Under the pieces are notes generated by a model that saw only the letters and a list, made by a program, of their open reading frames with translations, made no database searches and was not told the DNA's origin. DNA of 64,000 nucleotides from a virus: IMG/VR virus record IMGVR_UViG_3300034101_005859, positions 1 to 64,000 of that record. One strand, given 5' to 3'. Below, piece after piece: positions 41,582 through 50,951 of this stretch. The position numbers were made by a program, and so were the translations under genes. How positions within the stretch are numbered: position 1 is the first letter of the stretch; each line of letters begins with the position of its first letter.

Positions 41582-44500
41582 TTACGCCGGTTTGTTGCAG
41601 GGTACTAAGGCAAAGCAGGGTTGTTCGCCATTTTCTCCAGTTAATTTTGTCACATCCAGATTGATCTTCACATCAATTGGAGCCCCCTTATAAACAAGTT
41701 CGATTTCCGGTTTTTCTGGCATGACCAACTTGATTTCCGAAGGAGCGCCTATCAATTCAATTGCAGATGGTATTCCAACAACTTGAATTTTTTCTGGTAT
41801 TCCAGAAGCATCAATCTTTATTGTTGGCATAACATTTGGAACTTCTAATTTAATTGAACTTGGAAGATTTGATGTCTCAAGCTTAATTGATGATGGTATG
41901 TTAGTGGCCAAAAGCTCTATTGTTGAAGGAACATTTTCAGAATTAATTCTGATTTCATTTGGTATGGGCACATCTGGAGCAATAATCCTAATATCAGGAA
42001 TTTTTGGCGACTCAACCCTGATTATTGCGGGTATGTCATGCAAAACCTTGATGTCTGGTATCTCGGGAATTTTCAAAGTAATTTCTGATGGTATTCCAAC
42101 TTCTTCAGCTTGGATTCTTACAGGCTCCAATGGACTGAATGAATCCTGCTCTGAAAACAAATCCTTGACTTTAGTGAATGGCGTACTTGCTGGGGCACAT
42201 TGCACGGTCACAACAGCACTCAGTTTTGGAGGAGTTCCCCACGAAACAGGGATGTAGGGCGGTGTTCCCCAATCTACTGATATAGGCCCTAATTTTGGTG
42301 CTGGGGCAAATTGAATCTTCGGGAAAGTTGGCGCTGGACCAAATGAAATTCTTGATGGCAAATCATCAATAACCTGAATGAAAAGGGGAATATCATCAAC
42401 CAGAACAATTGCATCAGGAATATCATCATAAAGCTCAATAATAGTTGGTATGTCTGATGCCAAAGTTATTGTCTCAGGAAGATCATCTGCCAAATTAATT
42501 GATGTTGGAAGATCATCATTGAGGTCTATGCTTTCTGGCAGGTTTGCAATTAAATTTATGTTTTCTGGAATAGTACCAACTAAATTTATGCTCCTTGGTA
42601 GATTTTCTACAAGTGTAATGATATCTGGTACAGTAGACTCAAGCGTAATAACATCTGGAATATCTTCCATAACATTTATTTCACTTGGTATATTATCAAT
42701 TACATTGATATTTGATGGCAAATCATGACTCAAAGAAATAACAGATGGAATTTCACTAGTAACAGAAATAACAGATGGTATGTTTCCAGTTATTGATATT
42801 AGTGTTGGTATAGTTGCCGTTACTTGAATCGAAATTATTGATGGTATTTCTAGACCAATCACAGTAATAGTTGAAGGAATGTCTTCAAGAATTGAAATTA
42901 TTCTTGTTATGTCATCAATAATTGAAATAACTGTAGGCAAGTCGTCATACAACTCAATATATGGAGGCAAATCATCCAAAAATGGTATATTGGTTGGTAA
43001 TGAGTCAAATACTGTAATAACTGGGTCAATATCATCTTCTACTATAATGACAGGAGTGATATCATCTTCTACTATAATGACAGGAGTGATATCATCTTCT
43101 ACTGTAATGACAGGAGTGATATCGTCTTCTACTGTAATGACAGGAGTGATATCGTCATTCACTATTATGATTGTTGGCAAACTATCTGTTACTACAATCG
43201 TGGTAGGCAAATCATCGTCTATTGTAATAGTTGTAGGTAAATCATCATCTACTGTAATAGTTGTAGGCACATCATCAATAATATTTATAATTGTTGGTAT
43301 ATCTTCAACAATGGCTATTGTAGTAGGAATGTCTTCTATTATTGTGATGATTTCAGGTATATCGTCATCAATGGTGATATTTGTCGGAATATCACTATTT
43401 ACATTAATTTCAGTTGGAATATCACTATTTACATTAATCTCAGTTGGCAAATCATCTACTATTGGTATTTCAGTTGGTAAATCATCTACTATTGGTATTT
43501 CAGTTGGTAAATCATCTACTATTGGTATTTCAGTTGGTAAATCATCGTTTATGTTGATTTCATTCGGAATATCATCTATTACATTAATTTCAGTTGGGAT
43601 AATATTGCCAGTGATAATAATTTCATTGGGCACAACTGAAATAATGCTGGGAACATTCAAAGGCGTAATTGAAACAATGGACGGAATGACAATAGGTGGA
43701 ACAACACTAATGACGCTTGGGACAATAATTGGCCCAACAGGCCCAATATTCAAATAAGGAAATACAATTGGTGGAATTTGTGGAGTAAGAGATGGAACAG
43801 TTATATCTGGTAGTGTAATAAAAGGAAAGTCTGGAATAGTTGGTATTGGTATTTCCAAAACAGGTGTTACAGCCTGTTGTGGAATTTCTGTTAAAACTTC
43901 TCTTTCAATCGGAGTTTGGACTATGGCACATTGGCTATTTGAAATAGTTAAAACAGGGTCGATTTTTGAGTTTGGAGCGTAAGTGTGAGTTCCACTTGTC
44001 GATGTCGTTGTAAAATTGCCATCTCCAAAATCAAGCCTGTAGTTTGTAAAAATTCCTGTAATGGTTATGGCATAACTCATGACTGTGCCAGTAACAGGGT
44101 TTTCGCTCAATATGCTTTTGTCAAAAACAACATCTGGACATGAAAAATCATCAAAAATTGGATTTAACTGTTGAAGATTTCTTATTCTCCAATCCAATGT
44201 GGTTTTGTCTGGAGTAAAGTTATATCCAATGAATTTTTCAGTCTGAACTATAGCATCAACAAGCTGATTGTGATGCTCCGCAATTACGAAACCACGAACT
44301 TCACTTCCGGCCTGAGTTTTATGAGTATGAGTCCCGCCTAAATTTCTTGAGCAACGCTTAAACTTGTTTATTTTTCCATTTTCATCATATGCAACTGAAT
44401 CGTAGTAAAATAATTCACCATCAATATTTGCAAAACCATTAGTTGACCATTGCTCTTGTAATTCTGCCGCAACAGGAACAATATCAATTTCCTGAGCCCA

Positions 44501-44614
44501 AGGCAGATTTTCTCCGCTTGTTAATGTTTCTGATGTGTTGTAAACCAGAAACAAAGTTTGTTCACTGTCGTAATTTTTAGGGTAGACAGGAGTTGGTGGA
44601 AAGTAATTGGCCAC
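41582..44614 (-). CDS. Decapeptide-repeat tail/fibre protein with PKD-like domain (GTG start)
   Basis: 1010 residues from GTG 44614. Domains: N-terminal ~130 residues ending in AEHHNQLVDAIVQTEKFIG, a module shared with the two next genes; a PKD-like domain at ~180-225 (YRLDFGDGNFTTT); a Pro-rich link; then ~42 consecutive ten-residue repeats at ~331-755 with consensus DD(L/I)PTxIxΦx, proline at every tenth position; a Cys-poor middle; and a second zone (~800-985) of looser (I/V)PSxIxL repeats. The regular strand-turn pattern suggests a beta-solenoid or fibrous shaft. An ATAAATA box lies ~31 bases upstream. No known family fits the repeat. Confidence 0.8.
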   Translation of the reverse strand: MANYFPPTPVYPKNYDSEQTLFLVYNTSETLTSGENLPWAQEIDIVPVAAELQEQWSTNGFANIDGELFYYDSVAYDENGKINKFKRCSRNLGGTHTHKTQAGSEVRGFVIAEHHNQLVDAIVQTEKFIGYNFTPDKTTLDWRIRNLQQLNPIFDDFSCPDVVFDKSILSENPVTGTVMSYAITITGIFTNYRLDFGDGNFTTTSTSGTHTYAPNSKIDPVLTISNSQCAIVQTPIEREVLTEIPQQAVTPVLEIPIPTIPDFPFITLPDITVPSLTPQIPPIVFPYLNIGPVGPIIVPSVISVVPPIVIPSIVSITPLNVPSIISVVPNEIIITGNIIPTEINVIDDIPNEININDDLPTEIPIVDDLPTEIPIVDDLPTEIPIVDDLPTEINVNSDIPTEINVNSDIPTNITIDDDIPEIITIIEDIPTTIAIVEDIPTIINIIDDVPTTITVDDDLPTTITIDDDLPTTIVVTDSLPTIIIVNDDITPVITVEDDITPVITVEDDITPVIIVEDDITPVIIVEDDIDPVITVFDSLPTNIPFLDDLPPYIELYDDLPTVISIIDDITRIISILEDIPSTITVIGLEIPSIISIQVTATIPTLISITGNIPSVISVTSEIPSVISLSHDLPSNINVIDNIPSEINVMEDIPDVITLESTVPDIITLVENLPRSINLVGTIPENINLIANLPESIDLNDDLPTSINLADDLPETITLASDIPTIIELYDDIPDAIVLVDDIPLFIQVIDDLPSRISFGPAPTFPKIQFAPAPKLGPISVDWGTPPYIPVSWGTPPKLSAVVTVQCAPASTPFTKVKDLFSEQDSFSPLEPVRIQAEEVGIPSEITLKIPEIPDIKVLHDIPAIIRVESPKIPDIRIIAPDVPIPNEIRINSENVPSTIELLATNIPSSIKLETSNLPSSIKLEVPNVMPTIKIDASGIPEKIQVVGIPSAIELIGAPSEIKLVMPEKPEIELVYKGAPIDVKINLDVTKLTGENGEQPCFALVPCNKPA
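43031..43160. repeat. 30-bp tandem repeat array in the decapeptide gene
   Basis: Unit with core CAGGAGTGATATCATCTTCT and an ACTATAATGA end, about four near-identical copies, encoding DDITPVITVE repeats on the minus strand. Confidence 0.85.
43441..43560. repeat. 30-bp tandem repeat array in the decapeptide gene
   Basis: Unit CAGTTGGTAAATCATCTACT plus ATTGGTATTT, three to four nearly exact copies, encoding DDLPTEIPIV repeats. Confidence 0.85.
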
Positions 44615-44644
44615 TTTTTGATTTATCCCTTTTTTGTATCAAAG

Positions 44645-44651
44645 TATTTAT
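44645..44651 (-). promoter_or_regulatory. ATAAATA late-promoter-like box
   Basis: Minus-strand ATAAATA 31 bases before GTG 44614, in the 46-base gap behind the PKD-domain gene. Confidence 0.45.
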
Positions 44652-44660
44652 CTCTATAAG

Positions 44661-47012
44661 TTAAAAAATGGTCATGTTCCATTGATCACCACTTGGCCTG
44701 CTGGTAACACTACTGAATGTTGTGTCTGTTTCATTAAATTTTATAAATGCTTTTGCACTATAGTCAAAACTTAAATAAGCCAGCTTGTCTCCGTCAGAAG
44801 CTGCCAATAATGTTTGGCTTTCGCTATCGAATCCAGAGACTGTACTGTCCTGAAGAGCCTTGAATGCTGGAGAGTTAACTCCCGGCCCGCCAGTGCCCCA
44901 AACGCCTGTAGTGGGGTTATAAGCCGCAACTGCGCCAGAGTTGCTAAAGAAATAAACACCAGTTGAAAGCGCAACCAATTGCCCTTCTACCTTAGACGAA
45001 CCTGTCATATCTGGAAGTTTCTTGATATTAATAAATGGTTCTGATGTATTTCCACTTGTTCTGTAAAAACTTTTGATTCTGAAAAATGTTCCAGTTCCTT
45101 GGTTTCTGAGAAAAAATCCTGCATCGTCCTTCCAACAACTACGGTAAACACTCATGTTTCCTTGTTCTGCTATGCCAGAAATATTGAATGTCACCTCATT
45201 TTCCTGTAATTCTTCTGCTCCGTTTTGATAATTATCATTTGCTAAAATGGTTGCTGGTATCACGGCAGATAAAGTGCTTAGAGGAACAACATCCTTGGTT
45301 TGATTTGTTGGTGATGTATTGGGAGATATTGATCCAATTACTCCTCCAAACACAAAATAAATTTTTTGTGTTGAAGCCAACCCAATCCAGTTCCAAGGTC
45401 TTTGGATATCAACACCAGCGTTATCAATCCCACTTGTGTAAACTTGAGTGAAACCATTGAATTGCGAGCTAAGAATTTTTTCATTTAGAACAGAACTGTT
45501 AGCGGGTCTTCCACTTGCCCAGTAAAGAATTCCTGTCCCAGCATTACCGGAACTTGCTGATGTTCTAGGAGCAAATCCAACATTTCTGTTGAATTCCCTA
45601 AGTTGCTGTGCCGAATTAACAACTGGATTGGAAACTGTATTCACAAGAAATGACTGGTTTACATTTAATGTCAAAGGAGCGGTAGTTGACTTGAATGTTT
45701 CGCTTAGAAGTCCAAATTCAGATACAGAAGCTTGCGTTTTATTGGTGTTATACAACCAAAGCCAAAGGTTATATTTTTCCACAATGTCAAATGCGCTTTC
45801 ATATACTGTGATTCTGTATGCGCCCAATTTTGTGTCGCATCTTAAAACCATGTCATATATTCCACCAACGCTATAAACTGCTCTTGCGACAGTGGAATTT
45901 CCATGTGTCAAATCATCCGTGAAAGACCAAGTGTAAGTTTCGATAGGATCAATAATCGTTCCGTCTATCATGGTTTCGCCAGAATATGTCACTCCCGGTG
46001 TGTTTGGATTAGTTCCAGTTGGAATGTACATGTCAATGATTGAATTGATTGGGGCACGAATAACTGGAGTTGTCGTGTAAGGGCCTCCAGATGGCACTCC
46101 GGCTGTGGTAATTATTTGATTGGCTCTTGCAACAAATGTAATGCATGCTTCGCTTGGAGCAGGAAATTTGGCTTCTATGAGATCATCAAATATTACTGTG
46201 TCTTCTCCAAAATCATTAACTATTTTAAGCTGCACGGTGTATACGCCCGGCTCAGTATAAACCTTACTAATTGTGCCGCCATCAATATCTTCCACAATAA
46301 TATTGGATATATTGTTTGGAACATAAGATGCTAAAGAAATTACTGAAGGTAAAACTGACATTACTTCTAATGTGGATATTCCTCCAATAACTGATATGAA
46401 TGAAATGGTAGATGTTGTATTGTCGCCAAAATTCCAAAAATATTGAATATTCGATGATGATCCATCAGTGCCAAGACGAAAACTTAAGTCTGTGAAAGTA
46501 ACCGTAAGAGGTGCTAGACCACTAGTCTTATCAACCTTGAACCAAGCTTTCGGCTGCAATGCTATTTGTCTTAAATAATTAATTCTTTCTTCCATCGTTC
46601 CTTCGAGAGGCCCTGTTGCAACTTCACCTTTTTTTCCAACAAACTCTTGAATTCCTATCAATGCATCTTTGATTGCATTGTGGTGTTCTGCCATTACATT
46701 CTGAATGACATTGGTTACATTTTTTGGCTTGGCATTATCAACAAATCCAGATAGAAGTGTCAGACCTTCAAATGTTGTAAGTGTTCTGGATGTGTAGGAA
46801 AAGCTCAGGGCACGAAGAGATGGTTCACTACATTGTTCGGTGAGAGTGATGATTCCGGTGTTGTTAAACAACCTCATGGTTGATTCGTCGCCAAGAACCG
46901 TAATGGTGGTATCGCCGGGATTGTAATCCTCTGCAAGAAATACTCTTAACCCATCACTAACCTTGTAAAGGTTTAGATTGGTATCAAAAGATACAGGATA
47001 ATTTGTTGCCAT
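44661..47012 (-). CDS. PKD-domain tail protein with C-terminal beta-propeller-like region
   Basis: 783 residues. N-terminal module ending AEHHNAIKDALIGIQEF is shared with its two neighbours. A PKD domain follows (FKVDKTSGLAPLTVTF, IQYFWNFGDNTTS, YTEPGVYTVQLKI), then a second one (ETYTWSFTDDLTHGN). The C-terminal 250 residues show repeated strand motifs (VYFFSNSGAVAAYNPTTGVW), as in kelch-like or beta-propeller folds. PKD domains bind carbohydrates or act as spacers in adhesins. Start overlaps the upstream stop as TAATG. Probably a baseplate-linked receptor-binding or spacer protein. Confidence 0.72.
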   Translation of the reverse strand: MATNYPVSFDTNLNLYKVSDGLRVFLAEDYNPGDTTITVLGDESTMRLFNNTGIITLTEQCSEPSLRALSFSYTSRTLTTFEGLTLLSGFVDNAKPKNVTNVIQNVMAEHHNAIKDALIGIQEFVGKKGEVATGPLEGTMEERINYLRQIALQPKAWFKVDKTSGLAPLTVTFTDLSFRLGTDGSSSNIQYFWNFGDNTTSTISFISVIGGISTLEVMSVLPSVISLASYVPNNISNIIVEDIDGGTISKVYTEPGVYTVQLKIVNDFGEDTVIFDDLIEAKFPAPSEACITFVARANQIITTAGVPSGGPYTTTPVIRAPINSIIDMYIPTGTNPNTPGVTYSGETMIDGTIIDPIETYTWSFTDDLTHGNSTVARAVYSVGGIYDMVLRCDTKLGAYRITVYESAFDIVEKYNLWLWLYNTNKTQASVSEFGLLSETFKSTTAPLTLNVNQSFLVNTVSNPVVNSAQQLREFNRNVGFAPRTSASSGNAGTGILYWASGRPANSSVLNEKILSSQFNGFTQVYTSGIDNAGVDIQRPWNWIGLASTQKIYFVFGGVIGSISPNTSPTNQTKDVVPLSTLSAVIPATILANDNYQNGAEELQENEVTFNISGIAEQGNMSVYRSCWKDDAGFFLRNQGTGTFFRIKSFYRTSGNTSEPFINIKKLPDMTGSSKVEGQLVALSTGVYFFSNSGAVAAYNPTTGVWGTGGPGVNSPAFKALQDSTVSGFDSESQTLLAASDGDKLAYLSFDYSAKAFIKFNETDTTFSSVTSRPSGDQWNMTIF

Positions 47013-48070
47013 TATTCCACCACTATGCTGTCAGCAAGAACAGACCTTTTCACTTTTTGGTTTTCATACACGATCAATAATGATGGAGTGTATTTTCCGG
47101 GTTTATCGTAGGTATAGGAAGTAAAATGGATATTTGGATCAAGTTCCGTAATTGTTTGTGAAGGAACAAGTACACCATTTTGATAACCAACACCATCAAA
47201 AACCCAGTATCTTTGAATGATGTCGCCGTCTGCTTGGTCAACAAAGTTGAATTTTGTCGCCAAATTAGAATCTCCCAAGGAAATGGCAGTCTGCATTGAA
47301 ATTCCTGTTTTTGGAAGAATATAGAAAAATGGCAAAGCTGCATCGTTACTTATTGTGATGTAATTTTTCTTTTCAGCAATTCCCTGAGCCCCGCTCTCAG
47401 TAATGATGTTCAATTTGATCGAAAAAACACCTTCCTTGTAATATGTGTGTGATGGAGATTTTTCTATTGAAGTAGTTCCGTCTCCAAAGTCCCAAAGATA
47501 TCTAATTATTGGTCCAGAACTGAAGTTCTGGAATCTTATTTTTTTACCGGGCAAGGCAATTGTTGGATAACTTCTGAAAACTGGTCTTGGTGCTAAAAAT
47601 CTGTTTTCTTGAGTCTTAAGGATACCATTGAGGGAAGTAGATAATGGATTTGTTTCAACTCCAACATTTGTTTCGATGTTGATTATGGCATCCTTGATAC
47701 TATTGTGATGTTCTGCGAAAACTGCGCTTGTAACATAACTTCCAACTGGCCAAGGATTTTGCCTTGATCCAGCGAATCCCCTTATCAAATTCTTAAAAAT
47801 CCCTTGAGATTTATTGTCGTAATAAATCATCTCTGCGGCACCGGATTGGCCGGGAGGAGGACCAATCCTGATGATGCCTGTTGATGGAAAACTATCATTG
47901 TTTTCGACTAAAATAAATTTTGCAGTATATGTTAATGATTGAGATAATTTAGTTTCGGCATTGTTTTTTGCCTCATAAAGCTGATATCTTGAATCTATCG
48001 CCTCTGGATAAAGAGATAAATTTCCTGTAACATAACCAGTATCATACGATGATATTTTTGTTACTGCCAT
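47012..48070 (-). CDS. PKD-domain tail protein
   Basis: 352 residues from ATG 48070, overlapping the previous stop as TGATG; a TTG one codon earlier is possible. The AEHHNSIKDAIINIETNVG module (~120-138) precedes a clear PKD domain (IRYLWDFGDGTTSIEKSPS, HTYYKEGVFSIKL) and a second, divergent one (YTYDKPGKYTPSLLIVY). A shorter relative of 44661-47012. Presumably a tail or baseplate component. Confidence 0.72.
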   Translation of the reverse strand: MAVTKISSYDTGYVTGNLSLYPEAIDSRYQLYEAKNNAETKLSQSLTYTAKFILVENNDSFPSTGIIRIGPPPGQSGAAEMIYYDNKSQGIFKNLIRGFAGSRQNPWPVGSYVTSAVFAEHHNSIKDAIINIETNVGVETNPLSTSLNGILKTQENRFLAPRPVFRSYPTIALPGKKIRFQNFSSGPIIRYLWDFGDGTTSIEKSPSHTYYKEGVFSIKLNIITESGAQGIAEKKNYITISNDAALPFFYILPKTGISMQTAISLGDSNLATKFNFVDQADGDIIQRYWVFDGVGYQNGVLVPSQTITELDPNIHFTSYTYDKPGKYTPSLLIVYENQKVKRSVLADSIVVE

Positions 48071-48777
48071 CAAGTCTCCTTCAAATTCTTAGATTCAAGT
48101 TTTTTGGCTGTTTCTGAAAGTTTAACAAGTATTTCATTTTGTTTTAAGTTTAATGTTTGTAGTGTTTGTTGTTTGATTTTTAAGTCGTCTGGCAAAGCCA
48201 CAATTGTTTCAATAAGATCGACATCAATTGTGTTCTGGGTCAACATCTTAAGATTAACTTTTTGGGTAAGTTTTTCTTGCCAGTATTCCTTTTGAGCCTC
48301 CAAATCATCAAAATGTTTGAGTGGTTCAATCTTTTCCAGATTTTTGAATGTTTCCAGAAAAAACTTACCTTCCTCTGATATCCAACGCCTTCTTTCTTGA
48401 ATATCCTTATAACTTTGTTCCAAAGCCTTTTTTTGACGATCCAACTGGCGAATTTTAATGTCACATTCTTTCATAAAAAGATCATGTAAAATCTTATCTT
48501 CAGGTAGGGATTTATCCTTGTCATGTTTTACTTTTTGGACATTAATATCTAGTAGCTCCAACTTATCTTTTAACTCTTCAGTTTCAAGATCAATGCTTTT
48601 CAAGCTTTCGCTTCTATTTTTCATTTCCCGAAGGCATTGCCACATTTTTGATTGCATTGTCGGCTCTTTGCCAATCAAAAAATACTTTAACTGAAAATAA
48701 CTATGTCTTTGATTGATTTCTCTTTTTGAAATCACTTCATCAATTTCTTTCAGCAATTCATTTTTTACAAGTTCCAT
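48070..48777 (-). CDS. Long coiled-coil protein
   Basis: 235 residues, almost all heptad helix (ETEELKDKLELLDINVQKVK, QLDRQKKALEQSYKDIQERR). AAGGAG precedes the ATG. Coupled to the PKD gene by TGATG overlap. A structural rod or chaperone for tail assembly is plausible. No family recognised. Confidence 0.6.
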   Translation of the reverse strand: MELVKNELLKEIDEVISKREINQRHSYFQLKYFLIGKEPTMQSKMWQCLREMKNRSESLKSIDLETEELKDKLELLDINVQKVKHDKDKSLPEDKILHDLFMKECDIKIRQLDRQKKALEQSYKDIQERRRWISEEGKFFLETFKNLEKIEPLKHFDDLEAQKEYWQEKLTQKVNLKMLTQNTIDVDLIETIVALPDDLKIKQQTLQTLNLKQNEILVKLSETAKKLESKNLKET

Positions 48778-48787
48778 GTCATGCTCC

Positions 48788-49318
48788 TTAGCACATTTTA
48801 CTGCCTACTATTGCCTTGAACTTACAACCATATTCGACAGCTTCCGCTGCCCAAGCAAGTTTAACCATGTCAAGAGAGCCACTTTCCTGCATTTCTCCAA
48901 CTTCCCTGAATGTTTTGCGATTTATAAACAATCCATTCAAAGTGGCATCAATAAAATTATATTTGTAATTTGCAACTGGATAAAGAATATCTTTTTCATT
49001 TGCAACATAGAATGAAAATTTGGAATCAAGGTTTGGTCTTACATTTGTTCCAGCTATTACAAGAAAAACCCATTCGGCAGGAGAGTGGCGCATTCCAACA
49101 TTTATAAGAGAACTTATTGTTTCATTTCCCTTGTATACAGGGCATATTTTTTTAATTTCAGCCACATCTTCTTTGATTGCTGATGATTCCGTAATTGTTA
49201 TAAAAGGTAATTTTGGATAGTGGTATTTGATCGAACTGGCTGTATTTTTGATTAGATTAACAGCACAATCTGGCGATAAAATTACAAAACACACTTTCAA
49301 ATCTTTGTTTGAAAACAT
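48788..49318 (-). CDS. Glycosyltransferase-A-like protein (GT2-like, weak)
   Basis: 176 residues from ATG 49318; an in-frame GTG just upstream (GGAGG-spaced) is the alternative. KVCFVILSPDCAVNLIKNTASS and WVFLVIAGTNVRPN follow the opening and DxD-region layout of GT-A folds, without a clear DxD. The family is uncertain. It lies in the tail operon, like fibre-glycosylating enzymes in other phages. Confidence 0.45.
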   Translation of the reverse strand: MFSNKDLKVCFVILSPDCAVNLIKNTASSIKYHYPKLPFITITESSAIKEDVAEIKKICPVYKGNETISSLINVGMRHSPAEWVFLVIAGTNVRPNLDSKFSFYVANEKDILYPVANYKYNFIDATLNGLFINRKTFREVGEMQESGSLDMVKLAWAAEAVEYGCKFKAIVGSKMC

Positions 49319-49368
49319 AGTCACAATAAGCACTCCTCCGTAATTATAAGAGAAATGCTTTGATACAA

Positions 49369-50091
49369 TCAAACAGAAAAAGTATTGATTGTGTCAACTC
49401 GGTCAAATCCTTCTTTCGGATCTATAGCTTCAAAACTTTGAATCATTCTATTGACGACATCTTCGCCAATTGTTTTGCTTCCTCCCTGCTTTCTAATCTT
49501 ATCGCTTCTTTCTTTCATTCTTCTCATCAATTCAGGAAGATCAGAATCCTGAAATGTAAAAACCACCGCTCTTTTGAAATAATCTTTTTTGTCTGCATGT
49601 TTCAAAGCGTTCTTGCGAACAGAAGCTGTCATGTTTGTCATATCAACAACAATATTCAGGTCAGAATTTACTGCATCAGCAAATCTTTTTTGCAATAAAT
49701 TATTTATTCTATCATTCGCTTCTTGAACTCTATCGAAAACCACGGGAGTCCATTTCATCCACAAAGGAGCTTTTTGCACATTCCCATACTTTTCCATTCC
49801 AGCCACGCTAGTATTTGGCAAAGCATCTTTTGGAGGTAATGCAAACATATCATCATATGTCATGTCGTAATCTTTTGATACACGATCAACTATTTCATCA
49901 CGACTTACAACAAAAACATCATCTGAATGAAATTTTTGAGCTATATATGTGCTTTTGCCAACTGCTGGAGGTCCGACCAGAACAACAAGTTCTTTTTTGC
50001 TGTCTGTATTTTCATTGCCATACTCATCCTGCAAGATGAACTCACAATAAAGATCATTATCTCTATTCTTCACCCAGTTTATAAATGACAT
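49369..50091 (-). CDS. P-loop kinase (polynucleotide-kinase-like, AAA_33 type)
   Basis: 240 residues. Walker A GPPAVGKST (40-48) after LVVLV, then FVVSRDEIVDRV, IVVDMTNMTASVRKNAL and RAVVFTFQDSDLPELMRRMKER. This is the T4 Pnk-type 5'-kinase / zeta-like P-loop group, which phosphorylates 5'-OH of RNA or DNA or other small substrates. It lacks a phosphatase half. It could counter tRNA-cleaving defence together with a ligase, but no ligase was seen here. GGAG upstream. Confidence 0.75.
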   Translation of the reverse strand: MSFINWVKNRDNDLYCEFILQDEYGNENTDSKKELVVLVGPPAVGKSTYIAQKFHSDDVFVVSRDEIVDRVSKDYDMTYDDMFALPPKDALPNTSVAGMEKYGNVQKAPLWMKWTPVVFDRVQEANDRINNLLQKRFADAVNSDLNIVVDMTNMTASVRKNALKHADKKDYFKRAVVFTFQDSDLPELMRRMKERSDKIRKQGGSKTIGEDVVNRMIQSFEAIDPKEGFDRVDTINTFSV

Positions 50092-50099
50092 GCAAGCTC

Positions 50100-50936
50100 C
50101 TATGTTACAGCTACATCAAAATCAATTCTGATTATATCAGAAGCATTGATTGCAGTCGCAAGCGCAAATGTCCCAGCAAGATGACTTGGAGTGAACCTAT
50201 TGGAAGTCCATGTGCTTACGGTGTTGTTTGGAACATATACATTATACTCTGAATTAAGTCTCACACCATTGATATAAACTCGCAAACTGTCTTCCATGTA
50301 TGGAGTAGATGGGCTATTGACCTGAAAATTGATGTAATTGCTAGTTATTGGTTCTAAATCATAATAATGACGATGGGCAAAAGCAATAGAAAATTTAATT
50401 TCCGGCTTTACGCTATTCGGGCCTTCAAATGTCCATCCAATACTAGTTGACTCAGCCAAGACAAGATTGTCAATACCACCATCACCGAATGTATAAACAA
50501 GAGATGGCGTGTTGACATCAACCAACAACTTAGTGGCTTCATCTGCAACAAGAGAAAGCTTATCTCTCTCCGCCTCTAGCATCCTCACAAAAGGAACAGG
50601 ATTGCTTACTGTCACATAACCAAGATTTTGGTAATCTGTAAGATCAGAACCAGAAACGGTAGTACTACCATCTGTATGTTTTGCAATATTGTGCAAGGCA
50701 TCATTAACAGCACTAGTAAGCAAATTACCATCATCTTGAATCGATTGATCAAGACGATTAGCCAATGTTCCTACAGTGCCAGCACTATTTCTTAAAATCT
50801 CTTGATGAGTGTCTACAACAGCATTGATCAGATCATCCCTATCAGCCAATGTTTGCAAAGGCAGATTGTCATATTCCCAGTGATAAGGCTGGCCAGCATT
50901 GTATTGTGGAACTGGTAAACCATTTAAGTCAGGCAT
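50100..50936 (-). CDS. Probable tail fibre/baseplate protein
   Basis: 278 residues. Helical N-terminal third (LADRDDLINAVVDTHQEIL, LANRLDQSIQDDGNLL) then beta-rich domain (SLRVYINGVRLNSEYNVYVP, IIRIDFDVAV). This helix-then-jelly-roll-like layout is frequent in fibre or collar proteins. GGGGG-type ribosome site. Between the kinase and small tail gene. No family recognised. Confidence 0.55.
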   Translation of the reverse strand: MPDLNGLPVPQYNAGQPYHWEYDNLPLQTLADRDDLINAVVDTHQEILRNSAGTVGTLANRLDQSIQDDGNLLTSAVNDALHNIAKHTDGSTTVSGSDLTDYQNLGYVTVSNPVPFVRMLEAERDKLSLVADEATKLLVDVNTPSLVYTFGDGGIDNLVLAESTSIGWTFEGPNSVKPEIKFSIAFAHRHYYDLEPITSNYINFQVNSPSTPYMEDSLRVYINGVRLNSEYNVYVPNNTVSTWTSNRFTPSHLAGTFALATAINASDIIRIDFDVAVT

Positions 50937-50951
50937 TTTCCCCCTTCAATA

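Noticed and set aside
43031-43560. Direct repeats as a possible CRISPR array
   Set aside because: Units are contiguous 30-bp codon repeats without unique spacers and lie within an open gene.
42879-43757. Long plus-strand frame rich in Ser/Ile/Val opposite the decapeptide repeats
   Set aside because: Antisense image of the repetitive minus-strand gene; its regularity is inherited from the repeat.
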